Positions 27,251-35,317 of a stretch of DNA of 62,959 nucleotides are shown piece by piece; position 1 is the first letter of the stretch; every line of letters begins with the position of its first letter. Where the stretch lies: the NCBI GenBank assembly GCA_040878325.1, contig JBBDMM010000016.1, positions 69,354-132,312 of the forward strand, in the 5' to 3' direction. This DNA comes from Acidimicrobiia bacterium (GTDB taxonomy: Bacteria; Actinomycetota; Acidimicrobiia; Spongiisociales; UBA11373). A program made the position numbers and the translations under genes. Under the pieces are notes generated by a model. The model made no database searches. It was not told where the DNA came from and worked only from the letters and a program-made list of their open reading frames with translations.

Positions 27251-29119
27251 GTGTCCGAAAAGTCCACCATCGACCCCACCGACAACCAGGTAGAGACCGT
27301 CCATACGGCGGCGATCAGGTTCGCCGGCGACTCGGGTGACGGAATGCAGGTGGTGGGGGCACGGTTCACGGACGCCTCCGCCATCTTCGGCAACGATCTC
27401 AGCACCTTCCCCAACTTCCCCGCCGAGATTCGCGCCCCTGCCGGCACCCTGCCGGGCGTCTCCTCCTTCCAGGTGCACATCGCCGACCGCGACATCCTCA
27501 CCCCGGGTGACCAACCCGATGTGCTGGTGGTCATGAACCCCGCGGCGCTCAAGGCGAACCTGTCCGACCTGGCTCCGGCCGGCACGATCGTCGCCAACTC
27601 GGACGCCTTCATCGATCGCAATCTCGAAAAGGCCGGGTACGACACCAACCCCCTCGAGGACGGCTCACTCGACGCCTACCGGTTGCTCTCCGTGCCGATG
27701 GAGGAACTGACCAAGACCGCGGTGGAGAAGTCGGGCCTCAAGGGTCGCGGCGTCCTGCGGTCGAAGAACTTCTTCGCACTCGGGTTGATGGCATGGATGT
27801 TCAACCGCCCGCTCGATCCGACCCTCGAGTGGATCGACAAGAAGTTCGGCCGCGACGAAGAGGTCAGAGCCGCCAACGAGATGGCCTTCCGGGCGGGATA
27901 TCACCTCGGCGAAACCACCGAGATGTTTCGCCACACCTACGCGGTACAGCCCGCCAAGCTTCCGGCGGGCACATATACGAACGTGACCGGCAACCAGGCG
28001 TTGGCCTGGGGCATCATCGCCGCCGGTCAGGCAGCCCGCCTCCCTGTGATGTACGCCTCGTACCCGATCACCCCGGCATCCGACATCCTCCACGAACTCG
28101 CCAGGCATCGGAACTTCGGCGTCCGCACCCTCCAGGCAGAGGACGAGATCGCCGCGGTCGGAGCGGCGCTCGGGGCGTCATTCGGTGGCCACCTCGGGGT
28201 CACCGGGACCAGCGGCCCCGGCGTCGCCTTGAAGAGCGAGACGATCAGCCTCGGGGTGATGATGGAGCTGCCGTTGCTCGTCATCGACGTTCAGCGCGGG
28301 GGGCCTTCGACCGGTCTCCCCACCAAGACCGAACAGGCCGACCTCCTGATGGCGATGCATGGTCGGCACGGTGAGGCGCCCCTGCCCATCGTGGCGATCG
28401 CATCCCCGTCGGACGCCTTCGAGACGACCATCGAAGCCGTCCGGCTCGCCCTGAAGTACATGACCCCCGTCATGCTGATGTCCGACGGTTACATCGGGAC
28501 CAGCGCGGAGCCGTGGCGGCTGCCCGACCTGGAGCAGCTCCCCGACATTTCGGTCAGGTTCGCCACTGAGACCAATGCCAACGGTGAGTTCCTGCCCTAC
28601 CTGCGCGACGAGAAGACACTGGCACGGCCGTGGGCGGTGCCAGGCACCGCCGGCCTCGAGCACCGCATCGGGGGACTGGAGAAGGAAGACGGCACCGGCA
28701 ACGTCTCCTACAACCCGGCCAACCACGAAAAGATGACGATGCTGCGCGAGCAGAAGATCGCCCGCATCGCCGATGACATCCCTGAGATCGTGGTCGACAG
28801 CGACGAGGGAGCCGACGTGCTGGTCATCGGGTGGGGCTCGTGTTACGGGGCGATCCTCGCCGGAGTGCGGCGGGTGCGGGGCCGGGGAATGAAGGTCGCC
28901 CGCGTGCATCTTCGCTACCTGAACCCGTTCCCCAAGAACCTCGGAGAGATCGTGAGTGGGTACCGCAAGGTCCTCGTACCCGAACTGAACCGCGGACATC
29001 TGTGGCGGATGCTGCGAGCGGACTTCCTGGTCGACGCCATCCGATACAGCAAGGTGCAGGGACAGCCGTTCAAGGCCTCCGAGATAGAAGCGAAGCTGAT
29101 GGAGACGATCGAGTCATGA
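27251..29119 (+). CDS. korA: 2-Oxoacid:ferredoxin oxidoreductase, alpha subunit (gamma-alpha fusion)
   Basis: A 622-aa subunit that, with KorB, decarboxylates a 2-oxoacid (most likely 2-oxoglutarate) to acyl-CoA and reduces ferredoxin. The N-terminal about 190 residues are the gamma domain (AIRFAGDSGDGMQVVGARF); the alpha domain follows from YTNVTGNQALAWGIIAAGQA with YPITPASDILHEL and GTSGPGVALKSETISLGVM. The GTG start has AGGAG upstream. This two-subunit architecture is typical of actinobacterial KGOR. It overlaps korB by ATGA. Confidence 0.93.
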   Translation: MSEKSTIDPTDNQVETVHTAAIRFAGDSGDGMQVVGARFTDASAIFGNDLSTFPNFPAEIRAPAGTLPGVSSFQVHIADRDILTPGDQPDVLVVMNPAALKANLSDLAPAGTIVANSDAFIDRNLEKAGYDTNPLEDGSLDAYRLLSVPMEELTKTAVEKSGLKGRGVLRSKNFFALGLMAWMFNRPLDPTLEWIDKKFGRDEEVRAANEMAFRAGYHLGETTEMFRHTYAVQPAKLPAGTYTNVTGNQALAWGIIAAGQAARLPVMYASYPITPASDILHELARHRNFGVRTLQAEDEIAAVGAALGASFGGHLGVTGTSGPGVALKSETISLGVMMELPLLVIDVQRGGPSTGLPTKTEQADLLMAMHGRHGEAPLPIVAIASPSDAFETTIEAVRLALKYMTPVMLMSDGYIGTSAEPWRLPDLEQLPDISVRFATETNANGEFLPYLRDEKTLARPWAVPGTAGLEHRIGGLEKEDGTGNVSYNPANHEKMTMLREQKIARIADDIPEIVVDSDEGADVLVIGWGSCYGAILAGVRRVRGRGMKVARVHLRYLNPFPKNLGEIVSGYRKVLVPELNRGHLWRMLRADFLVDAIRYSKVQGQPFKASEIEAKLMETIES

Positions 29120-30138
29120 CAGACACCACCGCCACCGAACACAGCCGTCAGGACTGGCAGAGCGACCAGGAGGTCCGCTGGTGCCCGGGGTGCGGCGACT
29201 ACACGATCCTCGCCGCGGTACAGAATTTCATGGCCGACCTCGACGTGAAGCGTGAGGAGGTCGTCTTCGTTTCCGGCATCGGCTGCGCCTCCCGGTTCCC
29301 CTATTACATGAACACCTATGGAATGCACAGCATCCACGGACGGGCTCCCGCGATCGCCAGCGGCCTCGCGGTCGCCCGCCCGGACCTGTCCGTGTGGGTC
29401 GTCACGGGCGACGGCGACGCCCTATCGATCGGCGGCAATCACCTGATCCATACCCTCCGCCGCAACATCAACATCAAGATCCTGCTGTTCAACAACCAGA
29501 TCTACGGTCTCACCAAGGGCCAGTACTCCCCGACCAGCGAGCAGGGGAAGAAGACCACTTCCAGTCCGTGGGGATCCATCGACTTCCCCTTCAACCCGGT
29601 GAGCCTGGCGCTCGGTGCCGAAGCAACATTCGTCGCCCGCACGGTCGACATGGACCGGGCACACACCCAGGACATGCTCCAGCAGGCATACGAGCACAAG
29701 GGCTCGGCCTTCGTCGAGATCTACCAGAACTGCAATGTGTTCAACGACAAGGCATTCATCAAGCTGACCGGGCGTGACGAGCGGGAGATCAACCGCATCG
29801 ATCTGGAGCACGGCAAGCCGGTCGTCTTCGGCCCCGATGACCAGTGGGGCGTAGTGATGGAGGGGGGCACCGCCCGGGTCGTCGACGTCTCGGCAGTCGG
29901 CATCGACAAGATCCATGTCCACGATGCAACTGCGGACAGCCCGGCAGCCGCCTTTGCCCTCAGCCGCCTCAATCACAATCCCGTCGGCCCGACCCCGGTC
30001 GGGGTGTTCCGCCGGCGCCCTCGCACGACCTACGAGACCACGTTGCAGCAGCAGATCCACGACTCCCAGGCGTCCCGCGGTCCCGGCGACCTGGCAAGAC
30101 TCATTGCCTCCACCGGAACCTGGGACGTGAAGGGGTAG
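29116..30138 (+). CDS. korB: 2-Oxoacid:ferredoxin oxidoreductase, beta subunit
   Basis: A 340-aa thiamine-diphosphate-binding subunit. The TPP motif runs VTGDGDALSIGGNHLIH to NNQIYGLTKGQYSPTS. The cluster-ligating Cys residues are in WCPGCGDY, SGIGCASRFPYY and QNCNVFND. The ATG overlaps korA by 4 nt; an upstream open frame in another reading is a shadow. It probably replaces or complements the 2-oxoglutarate dehydrogenase complex in the TCA cycle. Confidence 0.93.
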   Translation: MTDTTATEHSRQDWQSDQEVRWCPGCGDYTILAAVQNFMADLDVKREEVVFVSGIGCASRFPYYMNTYGMHSIHGRAPAIASGLAVARPDLSVWVVTGDGDALSIGGNHLIHTLRRNINIKILLFNNQIYGLTKGQYSPTSEQGKKTTSSPWGSIDFPFNPVSLALGAEATFVARTVDMDRAHTQDMLQQAYEHKGSAFVEIYQNCNVFNDKAFIKLTGRDEREINRIDLEHGKPVVFGPDDQWGVVMEGGTARVVDVSAVGIDKIHVHDATADSPAAAFALSRLNHNPVGPTPVGVFRRRPRTTYETTLQQQIHDSQASRGPGDLARLIASTGTWDVKG

Positions 30139-30192
30139 GCGGCAGGCGGCAGGGAGCCGGAGAGGCACCGCCTTTGATGCCAAAATCCTCGC

Positions 30193-30723
30193 GTGAACCT
30201 GATCCGCGTCGAGTTCCGCAAGTGGGACGACAGTCTTCACTGGCACTTCGATGTCGTCCGGCTCGGTGAGGACATCCACGGGCTGTGGCTCGGAGGCCCC
30301 GACGACACCCCGGTGAAGCGGGGAGCCGAGCCACCGATCATCTCACCCGCCTTTGCTCTGCTGATCCCCCCACGCCAATGGTGGATGGCGACATTCAACT
30401 CCGGAGGCGCCGCCTCCCCCTTCGGATACATCGCCTACGTCGACATCTGCACACCGGCCGTTTGGGAGGGTTCGACGGTCACCGCGGTGGACCTCGACCT
30501 CGATGTGGCCATGAGACCCGATGGGAGTGTGGAGATCCTCGATGAGGACGAATTCATCGAACATCGGTCGGCGATGGCCTATCCGGAGCATGTGGTCGAT
30601 CAGGCTCGGACGGCCGCCGCCTCGGTTCATCGGGTGATGGAGTCGGGGGGCGAACCGTTCGCCGCCATCGGCGCCGGATGGCTCGAAAGGGCGCACGCCC
30701 TCCCCGCCCCTGCCGCCGGCTAG
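30193..30723 (+). CDS. DUF402 domain protein
   Basis: A 176-aa cytoplasmic protein with a DUF402 domain: the WWMATFNSG core, YVDICTPAVWEG, DLDLDV and VEILDEDEFIEHR are the diagnostic run of acidic, metal-binding-looking residues. Family members include phosphatases acting on nucleoside phosphates, but the activity here is not established. It has a GTG start with CAAAAT six nt upstream. The stop overlaps the convergent HisA-like gene by 4 nt (CTAG). A two-unit GGCGGCA heptamer array lies at 30138-30151. Confidence 0.8.
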   Translation: MNLIRVEFRKWDDSLHWHFDVVRLGEDIHGLWLGGPDDTPVKRGAEPPIISPAFALLIPPRQWWMATFNSGGAASPFGYIAYVDICTPAVWEGSTVTAVDLDLDVAMRPDGSVEILDEDEFIEHRSAMAYPEHVVDQARTAAASVHRVMESGGEPFAAIGAGWLERAHALPAPAAG

Positions 30724-31454
30724 TCGCCCAGCGCCGCCTGGGCTTCGCCGAGCGTGAACCGGCCCTCGGTGATCTCGCGGCCGACGATCACGCCACCGAG
30801 TCGCCTTCCCGACTCCTCGAGTGCCGCCAGCGCCTCGAGGTCGTCCATGTCCCTCGCCCCTCCGGCGGCCATCACCGGCTCGTCGGCGAGGTAGAGCGCC
30901 CGGCGAAGGATCGCGTAGTTCGACGGAGTGACCAGCGCATCGCGGCCTGCCTCACCGACGAGAAAGGCGGCGACCCCGGCGGACGAGAGGTCGAGCAACG
31001 CCTGTTCGAGGAACACGCCGCTGTCGACGAGCCACCCGCGTATAGCGATCTCTTCGTTCGGGCGAACATCGAGGCTCACCACGATCCTCCCGGCGTGCTC
31101 CCGGCACAGCTCCCACACCATGACCTGGTCCTCGATCGCGGCGGTGCCGAGAACCACCCGGAAAGCCCCGAAGCCCAATATCCGCTCCACCTCACCTGCA
31201 GAGCGGATGCCACCGGCCACCTGGACCGGAACGTCGAGGGCGGAGATGATTTCCCGGATGACGGGACGGTTGTCGTAATCCCCGAATGCGGCCGCATCGA
31301 GGTCGACCACGTGGATTCCATCAGCCCCCTGCGCCACCCAGCTGCGCGCCCGAGCCACCGGGTCGGCATCGAGTGATATCGCCTGGCGGACGTCACCCGT
31401 GGGCAGCCGCACAGCCCGCCCGTCGAGAAGATTGATCCGGGCGTAGAGGTCCAT
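30720..31454 (-). CDS. HisA-like protein with Asn8 in place of catalytic Asp
   Basis: A 244-aa TIM-barrel protein of the HisA/PriA family. It retains both phosphate-binding halves (VAGGIRSAGEVERIL and GVIVGREITEGRF) and the second catalytic Asp (Asp129 in VVSLDVRP), but the first, normally Asp in a PAIDL context, reads ARINLLDGRAVRL, giving Asn8. In HisA both Asp residues are needed for the Amadori rearrangement, so this copy may be inactive in His synthesis or act on another substrate. No other his gene is nearby. TAGCCT lies 6 nt before the ATG. Confidence 0.82.
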   Translation of the reverse strand: MDLYARINLLDGRAVRLPTGDVRQAISLDADPVARARSWVAQGADGIHVVDLDAAAFGDYDNRPVIREIISALDVPVQVAGGIRSAGEVERILGFGAFRVVLGTAAIEDQVMVWELCREHAGRIVVSLDVRPNEEIAIRGWLVDSGVFLEQALLDLSSAGVAAFLVGEAGRDALVTPSNYAILRRALYLADEPVMAAGGARDMDDLEALAALEESGRRLGGVIVGREITEGRFTLGEAQAALGD

Positions 31455-31460
31455 ATGGGA

Positions 31461-31466
31461 AGGCTA
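31461..31466 (-). promoter_or_regulatory. -10-like TAGCCT for HisA-like gene
   Basis: TAGCCT on the minus strand ends 6 nt before the ATG at 31454 and overlaps the edge of a heptamer array. Confidence 0.4.
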
Positions 31467-31491
31467 CCCGCTGCCCGCTACCCGCTACCCC
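31464..31491. repeat. Heptamer array, CTACCCG type
   Basis: Four in-phase units CTACCCG, CTGCCCG, CTACCCG, CTACCCC. The stop codon of the methyltransferase gene (31485-31487) lies within the last unit. Confidence 0.8.
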
Positions 31492-32312
31492 TGCTGGCTG
31501 GTCCTCCACCACACCGCCGCCACCTCACGCTCGGGTGGGCCGAGAACCAGCCAGCCGTCGTCGAGTCGGTGGATATCGGGTTCGAGGAGCGCCGCCGCCT
31601 CGAGTGACCTCGCCGGAGGCACGAGCAGCCGGCGACGATAGAACTCGAGCAACTCCTGCGTATCGGCGAAGCGGAAGGCCGGTGAAGTCGTCCACCATTC
31701 GACTTCGGGGACCACCCCCACCACCTCCTCGACCACCCGGACGAAGTCGTCGACCGTGGGGCGAGTCGGCCGGTCGATGTCATGAAGCGCCCGGTAGTAG
31801 CACTTGAGGCCCGACCACGGGTGACGCGGGGTCATCTCGACGATCACGGCGCGCCGCGCCGCCCGATTCATCGCCTCGAGGAACGGGCCGATAGCGGGCA
31901 CGTCGTAGACGACGTGCCCGGAGAGGCAAAGGTCGTGCACCCCGGCGTTCCCGGCGACCTGCGGCCATGGCCCGACTATCCGGGTGACATCGAGGCCTAC
32001 CCGCCGCGCCGCGTCGCCCAACGCACGCGCCATGCCTTCATCGCGCTCGACCGCGGTGACCCGGTAGCCGCGCTCCGCCAGCGGGATGGCCAAGCGGCCG
32101 GCGCCGGCCCCGACGTCGAGGATGCTCCCTCCCTCGACCACCAGGCCGGCGGCCATGGCCACCACGGGCGATTCCGAGTCCAGGCCGATCATCCGCTCGT
32201 AGAGGTGCGCCGACCACGAGAACGGGGAGTCGTCGACGCCGTCCAGAAGCCGCTCGGGGAGCGCCCACGAGTCGAGTGCCCGGCGCCAGGCCTCCCGCGC
32301 TTCAATACGCAT
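31485..32312 (-). CDS. SAM-dependent methyltransferase
   Basis: A 275-aa class I methyltransferase. Motif I is GGSILDVGAGAGRLAIPLAE (about residues 61-80), followed by the acidic VTAVERDEGM that binds the SAM ribose. HDLCLSGHVVYDVPAIGPFLE corresponds to motif IV/post-I. The C-terminal half, which should define the substrate, is not recognisable. The start has TACCAT six nt upstream. It is followed on the same strand by the HisA-like gene. Confidence 0.85.
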   Translation of the reverse strand: MRIEAREAWRRALDSWALPERLLDGVDDSPFSWSAHLYERMIGLDSESPVVAMAAGLVVEGGSILDVGAGAGRLAIPLAERGYRVTAVERDEGMARALGDAARRVGLDVTRIVGPWPQVAGNAGVHDLCLSGHVVYDVPAIGPFLEAMNRAARRAVIVEMTPRHPWSGLKCYYRALHDIDRPTRPTVDDFVRVVEEVVGVVPEVEWWTTSPAFRFADTQELLEFYRRRLLVPPARSLEAAALLEPDIHRLDDGWLVLGPPEREVAAVWWRTSQQG

Positions 32313-32318
32313 CAGCTG

Positions 32319-32324
32319 ATGGTA
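32319..32324 (-). promoter_or_regulatory. -10-like TACCAT for methyltransferase
   Basis: TACCAT ends 6 nt before the ATG at 32312. Confidence 0.4.
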
Positions 32325-32346
32325 TGTCGACGCGCCGGGGGTCGCC

Positions 32347-32442
32347 TCAGCGAGTGACCGCTTCGAACAACCAGATACCGAACCAGATGCCGCCGGCGAC
32401 CGCGGCCGACTGAGCGACGATCCAACCCCACGTGCCCGTCAC
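32347..32442 (-). CDS. Possible 31-aa single-helix membrane peptide
   Basis: A GTG-started frame of 31 codons that overlaps the stop of the SHOCT-type membrane protein by GTGA, the same coupling used by real genes here. The peptide is one hydrophobic segment (core WIVAQSAAVAGGIWFGIWLF) followed by a short tail EAVTR. It occupies most of the gap before the methyltransferase promoter. Nothing else explains this stretch, but so short a frame could be chance. Confidence 0.4.
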   Translation of the reverse strand: MTGTWGWIVAQSAAVAGGIWFGIWLFEAVTR

Positions 32443-33110
32443 GACCCACCCGCAATCGCGCGACGCTTCGCCGCCCTGTATTCCGAATCGTCCAGCGCGC
32501 CACTCCGGTGCAATGTATCGAGTCGTTCAAGAACAGATGCGAGATCTTCGGCCCCGTCACTGTCAGCGGGCGTCCACGACACCCTCTGGGGGATGCCCGC
32601 CACCGGCCGCAGCCGCAGTGGGATCCGTGAGGCCGCCCGCGTCATCCCCTGCCGACGCACTACACCGACCCATAGCCAGAGCGGGATGCCGCCCATGAGC
32701 ATGAACAGCACTCCGCACACCAGCCATCCCCACGCGAGGCCGTCACCAAAGGGTGGACGGATGCCATATTCGAGAAAGTTCCATCCGAGGGAGATGAAGA
32801 GGGCGGGCCAGAGAAGGCCCGCGAAGCTCGGGACCCGGTGGCGGATCGAGAGACCGATATAGACGAATGCGAGGATCATCCCGCCCCAGATGCCGCCCAT
32901 CAAGAGGCCGGGCACTCCGCGGGGACAGGGGCGGATCGGCACGAACGGCCCGCCCGACGCACAGGCGCCGCCGATCTCCATGACGCTCCGCATCGAGAGG
33001 AAGACGAGAGTCAGCGCAGCCGCCACTCCGGCGAGAACGAGGAGCACTCCGAGGCGGGCCGGCAGCGAGGGGCCACTGGCGCGCTCATGAGTCGCGGCGG
33101 AATCAGCCAT
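32439..33110 (-). CDS. Four-helix membrane protein with SHOCT-like tail
   Basis: A 223-aa membrane protein with four predicted transmembrane segments, among them LGVLLVLAGVAAALTLVFLS, LLMGGIWGGMILAFVYIGLS and LVCGVLFMLMGGIPLWLWVG. The last about 35 residues (DLASVLERLDTLHRSGALDD and on) resemble the SHOCT short C-terminal domain. A periplasmic loop holds two Cys (GGACASGGPF, RPCPRG). I used the ATG at 33110, which overlaps the PIG-L gene by 8 nt; the longer frame from 33203 lies inside that gene. Confidence 0.75.
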   Translation of the reverse strand: MADSAATHERASGPSLPARLGVLLVLAGVAAALTLVFLSMRSVMEIGGACASGGPFVPIRPCPRGVPGLLMGGIWGGMILAFVYIGLSIRHRVPSFAGLLWPALFISLGWNFLEYGIRPPFGDGLAWGWLVCGVLFMLMGGIPLWLWVGVVRRQGMTRAASRIPLRLRPVAGIPQRVSWTPADSDGAEDLASVLERLDTLHRSGALDDSEYRAAKRRAIAGGS

Positions 33111-33951
33111 TGGCCGGGAGCCCCACGAGAAGATCCGGGTCGGCGGGGTCGCCGGGAACCGTGGAAAATGCGCGGACGAATACCTCTTCGGCGAGAAACT
33201 CACTCATCCGCCCCTCGGGCAGCGTGCGGATCCAGGAGTCCGCCGCGAACTGGCTGTCGTGGCAGAGCAGGGCGTCCTGCTTGAGGTGAAGCCATGCCGA
33301 GACGTCGCGCCGGGTCGTGATGTGCTCCGGGAGTGTTCCGGAACTGGGTTCCTCCGGCTCGCCGTCGGCACCCAGGTCGGTCGACATCTCACGCCGGATG
33401 CGCCGCATCCGCTCACGCGACCAGGTCGCCCAGTAGAGGCGAGGGGCCTGCCAGGGCTCCTCGCCCGGAAGAAGGGGATATCGACCGATGTCGGCGGACG
33501 CAAAGAACGCCGCGGTGCCGACACGATGTACCTGGATGTGGTCCGGGTGGCCGTACCCCCCGAAGGGGTCGTAGGCGGTCACGACTTGCGGGCGCCGGGC
33601 CCGAATGACCCTGACCAAACGGCCGACGGCCTCGGAGAAATCGGCGCCCCAAAAAGAGTCGGCGTGGGCATTTTCCTCGGTGCCCATCATCCCCGAGTCC
33701 CGGTAGCCGAGGAACTCGATGTCCTCTACCCCGAGCACCCGGCATGCGGCGCGTTCCTCAGCCTCTCTGATATCGCCCAGCACAGGACGGACCTCATCCG
33801 CGTCGTCCCGGTTGTGGATCTCGCCGGCCTCCCCCCGGGTCGCCGTCACCACGGTGACCGGCACGCCACGCGATATATATTCGGCCAGGGTGCCGCCCAT
33901 CGAGATCGACTCGTCGTCGGGGTGGGCGTGAAAGGCGAGCAGACCGGACAT
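33103..33951 (-). CDS. PIG-L/LmbE-family deacetylase (MshB/Mca-like)
   Basis: A 282-aa zinc-dependent N-acetylglucosamine deacetylase-like protein. The metal site is HAHPDDESISMGGTLAEY near the N-terminus with the third ligand in GGYGHPDHIQVHRVG. The family includes MshB and Mca of mycothiol metabolism, and GEAGEIHNRDD and YRDSGMMG fit that branch. Whether it acts in mycothiol synthesis or conjugate cleavage cannot be decided. The ATG at 33951 has TACCCT eight nt upstream. It heads a minus-strand cluster with the membrane protein. Confidence 0.85.
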   Translation of the reverse strand: MSGLLAFHAHPDDESISMGGTLAEYISRGVPVTVVTATRGEAGEIHNRDDADEVRPVLGDIREAEERAACRVLGVEDIEFLGYRDSGMMGTEENAHADSFWGADFSEAVGRLVRVIRARRPQVVTAYDPFGGYGHPDHIQVHRVGTAAFFASADIGRYPLLPGEEPWQAPRLYWATWSRERMRRIRREMSTDLGADGEPEEPSSGTLPEHITTRRDVSAWLHLKQDALLCHDSQFAADSWIRTLPEGRMSEFLAEEVFVRAFSTVPGDPADPDLLVGLPANG

Positions 33952-33959
33952 GGCGAAGG

Positions 33960-33965
33960 AGGGTA
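33960..33965 (-). promoter_or_regulatory. -10-like TACCCT for PIG-L gene
   Basis: TACCCT ends 8 nt before the ATG at 33951. Confidence 0.3.
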
Positions 33966-34031
33966 CAGCCCGTGGAAGGTCGCGAAGCGCTGACTCGGCG
34001 ACATTAGATTCCGGGGCGATCGGGGGTCCCA

Positions 34032-35123
34032 TTGCGCGTTGCCACCTTCGTCGCCACGACGGCGCTGCTCGGCGCCTGTGGGCAGGCGGCGGCAGAGCCG
34101 GCATCGACCACGCTCGCCCCGAGCACCACTTCGTCCACGCCGACGACGCTCGCGCCACCGACCACCGTCACCACGCCCGCGACCACCACCACCACCACCA
34201 TTGGGGTCACGGTGCCATCACCTCCGGAGCGGGGGCGGCTGGTGATCCACGCCGTGGGGGACGTCAACTTCGATCCGGGCCACAACGCCATCTTCGGGCA
34301 CACCGGATATGAATCGCCGTGGGCCGGACTACGCGGGATCTTCCAGCGCGACCACCTGACGATCGTCAACCTCGAATGCAGCCCGTCAACGCTCGGGAGC
34401 CCGATCGAGAAGGAGTGGCAGTTCCGCTGCCCCCTCGCCGCATTGGCTCCGATGCGGGCTGCCGGAGTGGACGTGGCGAGCCTCGCCAACAACCACGCCG
34501 GTGACATGGGGAGGGCGGCGCTCGTCGACGGTCGGGAGAACCTGTCGGCCTACGGCATCCACCCGGTGGGGGCGGGGAGCGATCTGGTCGAGGCGAACCT
34601 CCCTGCCATCTTCGAGATCGAAGGGTGGCGGGTGGCGGTGGTCGGGTTCTCAGGCATCTCCGGGGGAGGAGCCTGGTTCGCCGGCCCCGGCCGCCCCGGC
34701 GTCGCCCCGGCCACCGCCGACAATGTCACCGCGGCGATCGCCGCCGCGGCCGCCCAGGCGGATGTGGTGATCGTCACGGTCCACTGGGGGGTCGAGCTCA
34801 CCGCGCAACCCACTTCGGGCGACCGGATGCGCGCCCAGGCGATGATCGACGCCGGGGCGGATGCCATCGTCGGCCACCACCCCCACCGGCTCCAGCCCCT
34901 CGAAGTCGTCGATGGGGTCCCCGTGTTCTGGAGCATGGGAAACTTCGTGTGGCCCAGTCTCGGCCCGATCATCGCCACCACCGGAGTGGCCGAGATCGTG
35001 ATCGAACCCGACGGCTCGGTGGTGGGCCGCCTGATTCCGGCGTACATCGTCACCCACGGGCATCCGGAGCTGCGGGGCTCGCCCGACCCCAGCCTCCTCC
35101 CCGACCGGTCTGCCGTGGAATGA
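34032..35123 (+). CDS. CapA-domain lipoprotein
   Basis: A 363-aa lipoprotein: signal peptide with lipobox LGAC at residues 13-16, a Thr/Pro-rich linker to about residue 65, then a CapA (PGA_cap) calcineurin-like domain. Domain motifs are HAVGDVNFDPGHN, IVNLECSPSTLG, VASLANNHAGDMG, VTVHWGVEL and GHHPHRLQPLEV, which together bind two metals. CapA-like proteins take part in poly-gamma-glutamate synthesis or are cell-surface phosphoesterases; no capB or capC is nearby. The only start giving a signal peptide is TTG at 34032. Confidence 0.83.
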   Translation: MRVATFVATTALLGACGQAAAEPASTTLAPSTTSSTPTTLAPPTTVTTPATTTTTTIGVTVPSPPERGRLVIHAVGDVNFDPGHNAIFGHTGYESPWAGLRGIFQRDHLTIVNLECSPSTLGSPIEKEWQFRCPLAALAPMRAAGVDVASLANNHAGDMGRAALVDGRENLSAYGIHPVGAGSDLVEANLPAIFEIEGWRVAVVGFSGISGGGAWFAGPGRPGVAPATADNVTAAIAAAAAQADVVIVTVHWGVELTAQPTSGDRMRAQAMIDAGADAIVGHHPHRLQPLEVVDGVPVFWSMGNFVWPSLGPIIATTGVAEIVIEPDGSVVGRLIPAYIVTHGHPELRGSPDPSLLPDRSAVE

Positions 35124-35317
35124 CCCATCCAGAGATCCCCAGCAGAGTCCAATGACCCTGGGTTGAGACTCGCCTAAGTTTTTGACTGTGCCAGGCTGAC
35201 CGGCGTCGGCATAGATCGCGTCTGTAACCGCACTTTCGGTTTTCGCGATCTTGGGTTAGCGTTGCGGACTCTTTTCGACACAAGTCGAAGTCGACACCGG
35301 CCGAAGACGGGAACGAC

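Noticed and set aside
35124-35317. c-di-AMP (ydaO) riboswitch upstream of the M23 peptidase
   Set aside because: Cell-wall hydrolase genes of actinobacteria can carry one, but the conserved ydaO sequence blocks are not visible in these 194 nt.
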